From assembly GCA_045587665.1 (NCBI GenBank), contig JAZNCT010000025.1, forward strand, positions 1 through 23,397: a stretch of DNA of 23,397 nt, read 5' to 3'. The translations under genes and the position numbers were made by a program. Below, piece after piece: positions 15,649 through 23,259 of the stretch. Under the pieces are notes generated by a model. That model was not told the DNA's origin. It saw nothing but the letters and a program-made list of their open reading frames with translations, and did not search any database. This DNA is from SIG710 sp045587665. Lineage in GTDB: Bacteria > Bacillota > Clostridia > Oscillospirales > CAG-272. Every line of letters starts with the position of its first letter. Position 1 is the stretch's first letter.

Positions 15649-16740
15649 TTATGGTGAAATTAAAATAGTAGAGGCAAGTATTCTTTCTCCTCCGAGAATA
15701 TATGAGCTGGTGTTGAGAAATTCACCATTCAGCTTCATAAGCGTGGAGGAACCGCCGTCAAGGTTGCTTGCATTTATTGCGCCAAATGAGAGCATTATTT
15801 CAACAAGGTCGTCAAGAGTTGCACCAAGGCTGTCTACCTGCCTTCCGTTTACAACAAGCAAGAGGATAGCCCCGTCCTCTCTCTGTCCGATAGCTGTTCG
15901 TGGGTTTATGCCGCCGCCAAGAGAGCGTTTTGCGTTGCAAGGCTCACCGTTTATAATAAGGGCAGGGCCATAGCTGACAGCATACATAAGCCCCAGCTCC
16001 ATTGCTCTTGATCCGGTCATTCGTCCCACATAAAGAAGACCGTTTTTATCAAGCCCCGCAAGACTGTATGTGCTGCCACATTCACCCCAAAGAAGCTTGC
16101 CGCCGCTTATAACTATCCCCTCTGGAATACCGCCGTTTCCGCTTCCCCCAATGTCAACAAAGCCGCCGGCATTTGTTCCCCCAACGGCACCGTACTTTTC
16201 GATCATTTTTGTCAGAGAAAGACCGCTTGAGCTTTCGCCGTAGCTGTCAGGAACGCCGACGAAAACTCTCGTGGGGTCTTTGATTACAAGCATTTTGCCA
16301 TTATATGTGCCGCCGGAAATGTCGTGTATTTCGATGCCTTCCGGTGCATTTTGTTCCTTATCTGTCTGTTCATCGCCACTTTCGGCCGATGTGTCTGTTC
16401 CTTGGCCTATGGGGGGCCCCGGAGTATTTTCGGCTTTTTGAGGAAGTTTTATGAGAGAGGTGTTTATCTCTTTCGCCTCTTCCTCTGCCTTTTCGGCTTT
16501 CAGAGCTTCGATATCCTCTTCGCTCATAAACCAGTCAGCTATAAATCCGCCTGCGCTCGTTTCCTTCAGAGAAAGGATAAAAAGCTTGCTGACCGTTGGC
16601 GAAGGTCCTTTTACCATTATAAGCATAGCGGTATACAGCCCTGCGGCTATGAGCAATAGGGTTATCATCAGAATTATGAATACCCTAAGGCATATTTTCC
16701 CGGCACTTTTGCCAATGGCTTTATATTTGCTGTTTTTCAA
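15649..16740 (-). CDS. phosphodiester glycosidase (NAGPA) family membrane-anchored protein
   Basis: 363 aa. One N-terminal membrane helix (18-41) anchors a protein facing outside. An acidic, low-complexity linker (74-132) precedes the NAGPA-type domain (135-363), recognised by GGTNAGGF (187-194), PEGIVISGGKL, the GGGINPRTAIGQ motif (275-286), VVNGRQ and the final NLDGGSSTLM (326-335). Such domains cleave phosphodiester-linked sugars and occur in exopolysaccharide or wall-associated proteins; the substrate here is unknown. The start is TTG, supported by GGAGG 8 bases upstream; no ATG fits. It is convergent with ftsH and has its own promoter with a pair of direct repeats. Confidence 0.88.
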   Translation of the reverse strand: MKNSKYKAIGKSAGKICLRVFIILMITLLLIAAGLYTAMLIMVKGPSPTVSKLFILSLKETSAGGFIADWFMSEEDIEALKAEKAEEEAKEINTSLIKLPQKAENTPGPPIGQGTDTSAESGDEQTDKEQNAPEGIEIHDISGGTYNGKMLVIKDPTRVFVGVPDSYGESSSGLSLTKMIEKYGAVGGTNAGGFVDIGGSGNGGIPEGIVISGGKLLWGECGSTYSLAGLDKNGLLYVGRMTGSRAMELGLMYAVSYGPALIINGEPCNAKRSLGGGINPRTAIGQREDGAILLLVVNGRQVDSLGATLDDLVEIMLSFGAINASNLDGGSSTLMKLNGEFLNTSSYILGGERILASTILISP

Positions 16741-16788
16741 TGCCTTGTCCTCCGTACTCTGAATTCTGAAAAAATAACCTTGTTTATG

Positions 16789-16830
16789 ATTTTACACCCT
16801 TTTTGACGAACTTTCAATAAGTTTGACGAA
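16789..16830 (-). promoter_or_regulatory. NAGPA gene promoter with 20-bp-spaced direct repeats
   Basis: On the minus strand TTGAAA (16812-16817), 17 bases, TAAAAT (16789-16794). Two identical copies of TTCGTCAAA (16802-16810 and 16822-16830) are 20 bp apart: one in the spacer and one just upstream of the -35. Two turns of the helix between copies fits tandem dimer binding, for example by a response regulator. The intergenic region up to 16982 is otherwise AT-rich with no gene. Confidence 0.55.
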
Positions 16831-16982
16831 TAATTTACCGTTTTGTTTCAATTAAAATAAAAATTACAAATAAAATTATGCCCGTCTGTGCGCGATTATA
16901 ATTAAAAAATGTTATAAAAATTGAGGGTTTGGTTATAATAAGCTGTGAAAAATATATTTTTAAAATTTTTTTGTAAAAACTC

Positions 16983-17011
16983 TTGACAAATGTAAAAAGA
17001 GGTGGTATAAT
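16983..17011 (+). promoter_or_regulatory. tRNA operon promoter
   Basis: TTGACA (16983-16988), 17 bases, TATAAT (17006-17011) with TG at -15 (17003-17004). It starts transcription about 30 bases before tRNA-Thr. Confidence 0.92.
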
Positions 17012-17046
17012 ATATACCGTTCCGCAGGAATGTGGCAACGGAAAAT

Positions 17047-17121
17047 GCTGGTGTGGCTCAATGGCAGAGCAGCTGATTTGTAATCAGCAGGTTGTTGGTT
17101 CGACTCCGATCACCAGCTCCA
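17047..17121 (+). tRNA. tRNA-Thr (anticodon UGU)
   Basis: Acceptor arms GCTGGTG (17047-17053) and CACCAGC (17111-17117) pair fully. The D arm is GCTC/GAGC, the anticodon stem GCTGA/TCAGC with loop TTTGTAA gives UGU, and the T arm contains TTCGACT. The discriminator base is T, and CCA (17119-17121) is encoded. Confidence 0.96.
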
Positions 17122-17125
17122 ATAC

Positions 17126-17210
17126 GGGGGATTTCCCGAGCGGCCAAAGGGGGCAGACTGTAAATCTGTTGTCACTGACTTCGGTGGTCCGAATCCACCA
17201 TCCCCCACCA
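17126..17210 (+). tRNA. tRNA-Tyr (anticodon GUA)
   Basis: Acceptor arms GGGGGAT (17126-17132) and ATCCCCC (17200-17206) pair fully. The anticodon stem CAGA/TCTG holds loop CTGTAAA, anticodon GUA. A long variable arm, as expected for class II tRNA-Tyr, and a GGTCCGAATCC T arm follow. Discriminator A and encoded CCA end the gene. It lies 4 bases after tRNA-Thr. Confidence 0.96.
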
Positions 17211-17242
17211 AAAAGACCTTGTTCTAAAACAGGGTCTTTTTT
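17211..17242 (+). terminator. terminator of the tRNA operon
   Basis: A 13-bp stem (17211-17223 with 17228-17240, one G-U) has loop CTAA and ends in six T residues, directly after the tRNA-Tyr CCA. Confidence 0.92.
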
Positions 17243-17279
17243 GCACAGTTTTATTTTGTGTTGAAAATCGTAGGACGGT

Positions 17280-17354
17280 ATGCTTAAGAAAAAGACAATT
17301 CAATGCGAGCTTTGCGTTGTTGGCGGAGGAATGACTGTATTTTACTGCTTTTAA
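17280..17354 (+). pseudogene. N-terminal remnant of an FAD-dependent oxidoreductase
   Basis: A 24-codon frame starting ATG contains CELCVVGGGM (residues 9-18), the dinucleotide-binding start (VxGGG) of FAD-dependent oxidoreductases, and then stops at TAA. Intact proteins of this type continue for 400 or more residues. No downstream part of such a protein is present. It is presumably the 5' end of a deleted gene. Confidence 0.6.
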
Positions 17355-17474
17355 CCGGATGCCAAAGCTTTGATTCTTACCGGTGTAACGACAAGAGAGG
17401 ATATTGAAAAATACCCATACAGGTGTCGATATGTTTTCGGCAGTATTATCTACATTGTGAAAAATATTGAATAA
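17355..17474 (+). pseudogene. C-terminal remnant of a NagD-like HAD (subfamily IIA) phosphatase
   Basis: In the same frame, directly after the TAA, about 39 codons encode ALILTGVTTREDIEKYPYR, followed by a YVFGSI segment and a stop. LTGVTTREDIE and the following YVF-x-S pattern are the C-terminal signature of NagD/AraL-type HAD-IIA hydrolases. The rest of the gene is missing, so this is the 3' end of a deleted gene. It has no start codon or ribosome site. Confidence 0.6.
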
Positions 17475-17500
17475 TGATATTATAATAAAACGGAGCTATT

Positions 17501-18787
17501 ATGAACAGTAAACTTTTTAAGTATATCGAGGCAAGTCCAACTGCCTTTCATGCCTGTGCACACAGTGCTGCTATTCTTACCAAAAAAGGCTTTCAACCCT
17601 TGGAAGAAAGCGAAGAATGGGCACTTGAATATGGAAAAGGTTATTTTGTTACGAGAAATTCATCTTCTCTCATTGCTTTTAAATTGCCCGAAAATAAATT
17701 TGATGGATTTATGATAAGTGCTGCTCACAGCGACAGTCCCTGTTTTAAAATAAAGGAAAATGCTGCTTTGTCAGACGGCAGATATCAGCGTCTTTCGGTT
17801 GAAAAATACGGTGGAATGATATGTTCCTCTTGGCTTGACCGTCCTCTCTCCGTTGCAGGACGTGTGATTGTTAAAAACGGAGATAAAATTGAAACAAGGC
17901 TTGTGGATTTTGCAGAGCCCGTGGCTACGATACCTTCGGTTGCCATACACATGAACCGAAATGTTAATGACGGTGTGGCATTAAATGCTGCAGTTGATAT
18001 GCTTCCACTGTTTTCTATAGGGGAGGAAGAAGATCTGTTTGGCAAAAGAGTTGCCGATCTTGCAGGAGCCGACCGGGAGGATATCCTTTCTTTTGACCTT
18101 TATTTATACAATGCCGAAAAAGGAGTGGACTTTGGCGAGTTTTTGTCTGCTCCCCGTCTTGATGATCTTCAGTGCGCCTTTGCCTCTCTTGAGGCCTTTG
18201 CTGATAGTGCAACTTTGAAAAATGCCGCGGTATACTGCCTTTTTGACAACGAAGAGGTTGGAAGTGCAACAAAGCAGGGGGCTGACTCCACATTCCTATA
18301 TGATGTTCTCAGCAGGATAAATCACGCTCTTTCCGGAGATGAAGCGGAGCTGAGAAGAAAAATTGCAAGCAGTTTTATGGCTTCGCTTGACAATGCTCAC
18401 GCTATCCATCCAAATCACCCCGAATATTCGGATAAAAACCATGCCCCCTCTATTAACGGAGGCATTGTTATAAAGCATAATGCAAATCAGAAATACACTA
18501 CCGATGCTGTTTCTGCAGCTCTTTTTAAGATGATATGCGAAGAAGCCGGAGTTCCCTGCCAGTCATATACCAACAGAGCGGATATGCCGGGGGGATCAAC
18601 TCTTGGCAATATTGCAAATTCGCACGTTTCTCTGAACACAGTGGACATCGGCATTTCCCAGCTTGCAATGCACTCAGCCTATGAAACGGCAGGTTCAAAA
18701 GACACCGAATACCTTATAAAAGCATTGCAGCTCTTTTATGGAAAAGCTATAAAGACAGAGGCGGACGGTGTATACAGAATAATATAA
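17501..18787 (+). CDS. M18 family aminopeptidase
   Basis: 428 aa, full length for the family. Zinc-site residues are recognisable: H76 (SAAHSDSPCFK), D221 (APRLDDLQ), E251/E252 (LFDNEEVGS), D297 (SLDNAHAIHPN) and H391 (QLAMHSAYE). It removes N-terminal residues, typically acidic or neutral, from peptides in the cytoplasm. An AACGGAGC site lies upstream of the ATG. It is a single gene, convergent with gpsA, sharing the terminator after it. No clear -35 is visible; a TATAAT at 17481-17486 is too close to the start to be an obvious promoter, so its transcription start is uncertain. Confidence 0.95.
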   Translation: MNSKLFKYIEASPTAFHACAHSAAILTKKGFQPLEESEEWALEYGKGYFVTRNSSSLIAFKLPENKFDGFMISAAHSDSPCFKIKENAALSDGRYQRLSVEKYGGMICSSWLDRPLSVAGRVIVKNGDKIETRLVDFAEPVATIPSVAIHMNRNVNDGVALNAAVDMLPLFSIGEEEDLFGKRVADLAGADREDILSFDLYLYNAEKGVDFGEFLSAPRLDDLQCAFASLEAFADSATLKNAAVYCLFDNEEVGSATKQGADSTFLYDVLSRINHALSGDEAELRRKIASSFMASLDNAHAIHPNHPEYSDKNHAPSINGGIVIKHNANQKYTTDAVSAALFKMICEEAGVPCQSYTNRADMPGGSTLGNIANSHVSLNTVDIGISQLAMHSAYETAGSKDTEYLIKALQLFYGKAIKTEADGVYRII

Positions 18788-18789
18788 AG

Positions 18790-18829
18790 AATACCGTACC
18801 AACGCATATGCGCAGGTACGGTATTTTTT
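18790..18829. terminator. bidirectional terminator between the M18 gene and gpsA
   Basis: An 11-bp perfect stem (18790-18800 with 18815-18825) encloses a nested CGCAT/ATGCG palindrome. T residues follow on the plus strand, and A residues on the plus side give a U tract on the minus strand. It touches the gpsA stop codon. Confidence 0.85.
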
Positions 18830-19823
18830 ATATTTCCGGTTTAAGATCTCGTGTCATCAGCATATTGAGACATTCTCCGGAGGATATCCGGCCTTTTATA
18901 AGACTATCAAGCATTGAACAGATCGGCAGCTCCACCTTGTAAAACTCTGCAAACTCTATTGCTGCCGGAAGGGCATTGAGACCCTCAACTGCCATGCCCA
19001 CCTGTTTAACTGCTTCTGTGGGCGACAGACCTTTTCCTATAAGATATCCGGCTTTCTTGTTTCTTGAATGGATGCTGGTGCAGGTTACAACAAGATCGCC
19101 TATCCCGGCAAGACTCTCAAATGTTCTTCCTGAGCATCCCATAGCAACTCCAAGGCGTGTGATCTCCGCCATGCCTCTTGTTATTATTGCGGCTTTTGCA
19201 TTGTCGCCATAGCCCAGTCCTTCAGAAATTCCTGCGGCAATGGCGATTATGTTCTTCATAGCACCGCAAATCTCTATTCCTTTGATATCAGAGTTCGTAT
19301 ATACTCTGAAAAAACCGTTTGAAAAGACCTGCTGAATTTTCAGAGCCGCATCGCTGTTTTCTGAGGAGGCAACTATGGCTGTGGGCATTCCCAGCGCAAC
19401 CTCCTCGGCGTGCGTTGGTCCGGATAGGGCAACAATGCCGCCCTTCTCCCCTCCAAGCTCCTCCTTTATAACCTCACTGAGAGTCATTAAACTGCCCTTT
19501 TCGAGCCCCTTGGCGATGTCAACTATTATGGCATCTTCTTTTATAAAGTTTGATGCTTTTTTTGCGGTTTCTCTGACATATGGCGAAGGAACGGCAAATA
19601 TAACGATATCAGCTTTTTTACATGATGAAATGTCGGTAGAAAGAGAAAGCTCTTTCGGCAGAGTGAGTTGGCTTAGCTTAGGATGAACCCTCTTTTCCGA
19701 AAGCTCACTTATTTCCTCCGGCAGAGCAGACCAAAGAGTCACCTTTGCTTTGCTGCCGGAAGCCAGCATCGCCGCAATAGCACTACCCCATGTTCCGGCT
19801 CCGAGTACGGTAATAAATTCCAT
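18828..19823 (-). CDS. gpsA: NAD(P)H-dependent glycerol-3-phosphate dehydrogenase
   Basis: 331 aa, normal length. The Rossmann motif GAGTWGSAIA (8-17) starts the protein. The conserved IAKGLE (103-108), SGPTHAEEV (134-142) and catalytic lysine in CGAMKN (K190) follow, then the ITRG motif (214-217) and GIGDLVVTCTS (240-250). It reduces dihydroxyacetone phosphate to sn-glycerol 3-phosphate for phospholipid synthesis. The ATG has AAAGGAGT upstream. It is monocistronic here; a strong hairpin and a decayed gene precede it. Its promoter may be the one at 20248-20276 if transcripts pass the hairpin. Confidence 0.96.
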   Translation of the reverse strand: MEFITVLGAGTWGSAIAAMLASGSKAKVTLWSALPEEISELSEKRVHPKLSQLTLPKELSLSTDISSCKKADIVIFAVPSPYVRETAKKASNFIKEDAIIVDIAKGLEKGSLMTLSEVIKEELGGEKGGIVALSGPTHAEEVALGMPTAIVASSENSDAALKIQQVFSNGFFRVYTNSDIKGIEICGAMKNIIAIAAGISEGLGYGDNAKAAIITRGMAEITRLGVAMGCSGRTFESLAGIGDLVVTCTSIHSRNKKAGYLIGKGLSPTEAVKQVGMAVEGLNALPAAIEFAEFYKVELPICSMLDSLIKGRISSGECLNMLMTRDLKPEI

Positions 19824-19840
19824 GATACTCCTTTATCAAA

Positions 19841-19867
19841 CATCGGGCTGCCAACGGCAGCCCGATG
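19841..19867 (-). terminator. hairpin in front of gpsA
   Basis: A 12-bp perfect stem (19841-19852 with 19856-19867) with a 3-base loop. On the minus strand TTTGAT follows, a weak U tract. It lies between the decayed gene and the gpsA ribosome site, and is probably that gene's former terminator or a leader attenuator. Confidence 0.6.
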
Positions 19868-19881
19868 CCAACTTATGATTA

Positions 19882-20240
19882 TTATTTTATCTGATTATAA
19901 ATTGTGTCTACAAGGGTGTTCAGCTCGTCCATTATTTCGTCAAAATCTGCAAGCATCTTTTGAAATTTTGAATATGTCTTAGCTGCACGGTAAAGCTCGC
20001 AAGGTGCTCTGCAACGAGCGCTATATTTTGCATAAGCTCCACAGTGTGAGGAAAAACGTGTGTATTTATTTTTTTAAAGTATATATTTGGATTGCTTTCT
20101 ACAAGAAACGTTAAGTTAATGTGACCGTCGCCATCGGGGGGGATCTCAGCACATCTGACATCTGCTTTTAATTCGAATTTTCAAGCAGATCATACAAATC
20201 AAGTTCTGTTATGGCAACCTCATTTAAGATAAGTTTTGTT
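19882..20240 (-). pseudogene. decayed minus-strand gene, family unknown
   Basis: Coding-like sequence lies in three different minus-strand frames in succession. From about 20233 to 20168 it reads EVAITELDLYDLLENSN; from 20180 to about 19985 it reads LKADVRCAEIPPDGDG and on to HVFPHTVELMQNIALVAEHL; from about 19984 to the TAA at 19882 it reads KTYSKFQKMLADFDEIMDEL and ends in NQIK. Joining them needs at least two frameshifts. A ribosome-like GAGGTT (20216-20221) is followed by ATA (20210-20212) where an ATG may once have been. A good promoter still lies upstream. The ancestral protein would have been about 110 residues; I recognise no family. Confidence 0.6.
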
Positions 20241-20247
20241 GCTTTTA

Positions 20248-20276
20248 ATTATACAACTAATTATGTCAAAAGTCAA
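20248..20276 (-). promoter_or_regulatory. minus-strand promoter upstream of the decayed gene
   Basis: TTGACT (20271-20276), 17 bases, TATAAT (20248-20253). It would drive the decayed gene and possibly gpsA beyond it. Confidence 0.65.
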
Positions 20277-20370
20277 GACGATTTAAATGTATAGTTTTGT
20301 CTTTTTTGTAATACTGAGCACTTACGGCTTTAAAGGGCGGCTTTGAGGAAATCAAAATTATAAAATGCTA

Positions 20371-20399
20371 TTGACAATAGGGAAGCACTATGATATAAT
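20371..20399 (+). promoter_or_regulatory. promoter of the riboswitch-ATPase unit
   Basis: TTGACA (20371-20376), 17 bases, TATAAT (20394-20399) with TG at -15 (20391-20392). Transcription would begin about 6 bases later, at the 5' strand of riboswitch stem P1. Confidence 0.9.
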
Positions 20400-20404
20400 T
20401 TTAA

Positions 20405-20515
20405 CGTAAAAGAGAGTAGAAGCACCCATAAAAATGGGTGTCCGCTGTTCGTCATTACGGCACAAATGCTGCCCGGGCATCGGTATCATTTAACATGGTT
20501 TTCAAGACTTTTACG
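20405..20515 (+). promoter_or_regulatory. yybP-ykoY (Mn2+-sensing) riboswitch aptamer
   Basis: The leader of the P-type ATPase has the yybP-ykoY layout. P1 pairs CGTAAAAG (20405-20412) with CTTTTACG (20508-20515). GAGAGTAG follows the P1 5' strand, a hairpin CACCCAT/ATGGGTG (20423-20429/20434-20440) comes next, then the characteristic GTTCGTCATTACGG segment and, near the end, TTTTCAAGAC. Metal-bound aptamers of this class sense Mn2+ and often control metal exporters, including P-type ATPases. The P1 3' strand is also the 5' strand of the following terminator, so metal binding should prevent termination and turn the gene on. Family assignment is by motif recognition, not by covariance search. 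Confidence 0.85.
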
Positions 20516-20539
20516 GCTGTATGCCGTAGAAGTCTTTTT
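20506..20539 (+). terminator. riboswitch-controlled terminator
   Basis: A 12-bp stem (20506-20517 with 20523-20534, one G-U) has a 5-base loop and is followed by TTTTT. Its left arm overlaps the P1 3' strand at 20508-20515, so aptamer and terminator exclude each other. Confidence 0.85.
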
Positions 20540-20591
20540 CGCTAAATCGGTTTTTGGCGAAAAAATAAAAAATAAATCGGAGGTAATCGAT

Positions 20592-23225
20592 TTGACAGCA
20601 CACAGCAAAAAAAGAGAGGAAGTTCTTCTTGAACTTTCCTCAGACGCCGAAATGGGATTATCATCGGCACAGATTTCCGAGAAAAGAGAGAAATTCGGAG
20701 AAAACCGACTGAAGGAAAAGAAGAAAAAAACGATGTTCTCTCGTTTTATTGATCAGTTCAAGGATGTAATGATCATAATTCTTCTTGTTGCTGCAGTTAT
20801 TTCATTTGCCCTGGTCTGCTATGATATAGCACAGGGACACGGCAGTCCTGCAGAGTTTTTTGAACCGGGACTTATTCTGCTCATCGTTGTTCTCAATGCG
20901 ATAATGGGCGTTATGCAGGAGAGCAAGGCGGAAAAGGCTCTTGACGCCCTTAAAAATATGTCTGCGCCTCACGCCAGAGTTATAAGAGAAGGCAAGGAGC
21001 TTGTAATTGATGCGGCAGAGCTTGTGCCCGGAGATATAATAAAGCTTGAGGCTGGCGATTTTATTCCTGCCGATGCAAGACTTCTCCACAGTGTTAGCCT
21101 TAAAAGCGAAGAATCGGCACTGACCGGCGAATCTGTTCCTTCGGAAAAGGATGCAGAGGCAGAGGTTGATGAAAAGGCTCCCCTTGGCGACAGACATAAC
21201 ATGGTGTTCTCGGGCTGCAGTGTTACATACGGAACAGCACTTGCGGTAGTAACGGCTATCGGTATGGATACTGAAATGGGCAAGATAGCTGTTCTGCTTG
21301 ACGGAGAGGATGAAGGTCAGACCCCCCTGCAGCAGAAGCTTGCACAGCTTGGTAAATACCTTGGAATAATGGCCCTTGCTGCCTGCGGAATTATATTTGT
21401 GGTAGGTATCATTGGCGGCAAAATGGAGCTGCTTGATATCTTTATGACAGCGGTTTCTCTTGCTGTTTCAGCAATTCCCGAAGGTCTGCCTGCAATAGTT
21501 ACGATAGTTCTTTCTATCGGTGTTCAGCGAATGGTAAAGCGAAATGCGCTTATCCGCCGTCTGCCTGCCGTTGAAACTCTTGGAAGTGCTTCTGTTATCT
21601 GCTCGGATAAAACAGGAACGCTTACCCAAAACAGAATGACTCTCGTTAAAGGTTATGTTGACGGCTTCTCGGAGCCTGAACAGATAACAAGCTCAAACTC
21701 GGATAAAATTAAAGAGCTTCTCTCCTTTGCAACCCTTTGCTGTGACGGCTCTGTTGTTTTTTCAGATGAAGGGGAAACCCATATCGGTGACCCAACAGAG
21801 ACCGCTATCGTTCTTGCGGCACATAAAAACGGTATGCCAAAGGATGAGCTTAACAAGAAGTTCAAAAGACTTGCCGAGATCCCCTTTGATTCGGACAGAA
21901 AGCTTATGACTACAGTCAACAGCATAGATGGCAGGAACATTGTTATCGTTAAGGGAGCATTTGATGTTATGGCATCCCGCTGTATTTCAGGCGATATTGA
22001 GACTGCTCGCAAAATGACAGATTCTATGAGTGCGGATGCCCTGCGTGTGCTTGCGGTTGCATATAAAGAGATTGACACAGTTCCGGAAAATCCAACATCT
22101 GAGGAGCTTGAAAACGGTCTTACCTTTATGGGACTTGTTGGCATGATAGACCCGCCCAGACCTGAGGCAAAAGAGGCTGTTGCTATCTGCCGCAGAGCAG
22201 GAATAAAGCCTGTTATGATAACGGGCGACCATGTTGTTACGGCATCGGCTATAGCGAAGGAACTGGGTATTCTTTGTGAGGGTGACAGAGCGATAACAGG
22301 GGCAGAGCTTGACGCAATGAGCGATGAGGAGCTTGATGCCTGCGTGAAGGAAATTTCGGTCTATGCCCGTGTTTCACCCGAAAACAAGATCAGAATAGTT
22401 AAGGCATGGCAGCGCCAGGATCAGGTGGTCTCCATGACAGGCGACGGTGTTAACGACGCTCCGGCATTAAAGGCGGCAGATATAGGCTGTGCAATGGGCA
22501 TAACCGGAACAGATGTTGCAAAGGGCGCGGCGGATATGACCCTTACCGATGATAATTTTGCAACTATCGTTGATGCAGTTAAAGAGGGTCGAGGAATCTA
22601 CGCAAACATAAAAAAAGTCGTGGGCTTCTTGCTTGGAACCAATATAGGAGAGGTGTTTACCGTCTTCACCGCAATGCTTCTCTGGCAAAAAACACCTCTG
22701 CTTTCTATGCAGCTGCTTTGGATAAACCTTGTAACAGACTCACTTCCTGCAATAGCTCTGGGAATGGAAAATGTTGAAAAGGACATTATGGATAAAAAGC
22801 CGAAACCGAAAAATGAAGGAATATTTGCAAACGGTCTTGGAGTTCAGGTGGTATTCCAGGGTATGATGTTTGCTGTGCTAACTCTTGTGGGCTTTTGGCT
22901 TGGAAGCAACTCCGGCATAGAAAACGCCGGTTCAACTATGGCGTTTATGGTTCTTGCTCTTACCCAGATAGTTCAGGCATTTAATATGCGTTCCCAGCAT
23001 TCGCTCTTTAAAATCGGTCCATTTGGAAATTCAAAGCTCAACGGCGCGGCACTGATATCTTTAATTCTGGTTGCCCTCGTTCTCTTTGTTCCCGGTCTTA
23101 ACACTATCTTTGGCCTTGCTTATCTTTCCGTTAAGCTATACCTTATAGGAGTTGGACTTATATTTGTTCCCTTTATTGTAATGGAGCTTGCAAAGCTTTT
23201 TGGCTTTATAAAGCATCACCATTGA
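20592..23225 (+). CDS. type II P-type cation-transporting ATPase, probable Mn2+/Ca2+ exporter
   Basis: 877 aa from TTG at 20592, placed 8 bases after GGAGG (20579-20583). The frame is open upstream to an ATG at 20466, but that lies inside the riboswitch and would add 42 unrelated residues. Motifs: actuator TGES (178-181), M4 metal motif PEGLP (296-300), phosphorylation site SDKTGT with D339, nucleotide-domain KGA (454-456), and hinge TGDGVNDAP (616-624). M5 has N684 and E687, M6 has N712 and D716, and M8 has Q792 where SERCA has its site-I Glu. This suggests a one-site, PMCA-like pump exporting Ca2+ or Mn2+. The upstream Mn-type riboswitch favours Mn2+ as at least one substrate. Confidence 0.92.
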   Translation: MTAHSKKREEVLLELSSDAEMGLSSAQISEKREKFGENRLKEKKKKTMFSRFIDQFKDVMIIILLVAAVISFALVCYDIAQGHGSPAEFFEPGLILLIVVLNAIMGVMQESKAEKALDALKNMSAPHARVIREGKELVIDAAELVPGDIIKLEAGDFIPADARLLHSVSLKSEESALTGESVPSEKDAEAEVDEKAPLGDRHNMVFSGCSVTYGTALAVVTAIGMDTEMGKIAVLLDGEDEGQTPLQQKLAQLGKYLGIMALAACGIIFVVGIIGGKMELLDIFMTAVSLAVSAIPEGLPAIVTIVLSIGVQRMVKRNALIRRLPAVETLGSASVICSDKTGTLTQNRMTLVKGYVDGFSEPEQITSSNSDKIKELLSFATLCCDGSVVFSDEGETHIGDPTETAIVLAAHKNGMPKDELNKKFKRLAEIPFDSDRKLMTTVNSIDGRNIVIVKGAFDVMASRCISGDIETARKMTDSMSADALRVLAVAYKEIDTVPENPTSEELENGLTFMGLVGMIDPPRPEAKEAVAICRRAGIKPVMITGDHVVTASAIAKELGILCEGDRAITGAELDAMSDEELDACVKEISVYARVSPENKIRIVKAWQRQDQVVSMTGDGVNDAPALKAADIGCAMGITGTDVAKGAADMTLTDDNFATIVDAVKEGRGIYANIKKVVGFLLGTNIGEVFTVFTAMLLWQKTPLLSMQLLWINLVTDSLPAIALGMENVEKDIMDKKPKPKNEGIFANGLGVQVVFQGMMFAVLTLVGFWLGSNSGIENAGSTMAFMVLALTQIVQAFNMRSQHSLFKIGPFGNSKLNGAALISLILVALVLFVPGLNTIFGLAYLSVKLYLIGVGLIFVPFIVMELAKLFGFIKHHH

Positions 23226-23259
23226 TTCTGTAAAAATAGAAGCCAAGATCATTCTAATG

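Noticed and set aside
16983..17264. 93-codon frame over the tRNA operon
   Set aside because: It covers a promoter, two complete tRNA genes and a terminator.
20466..20591. N-terminal extension of the ATPase by 42 residues
   Set aside because: It runs through the riboswitch P1 and its terminator, has no ribosome site and no similarity to P-type ATPase N-termini; TTG at 20592 has a good GGAGG.
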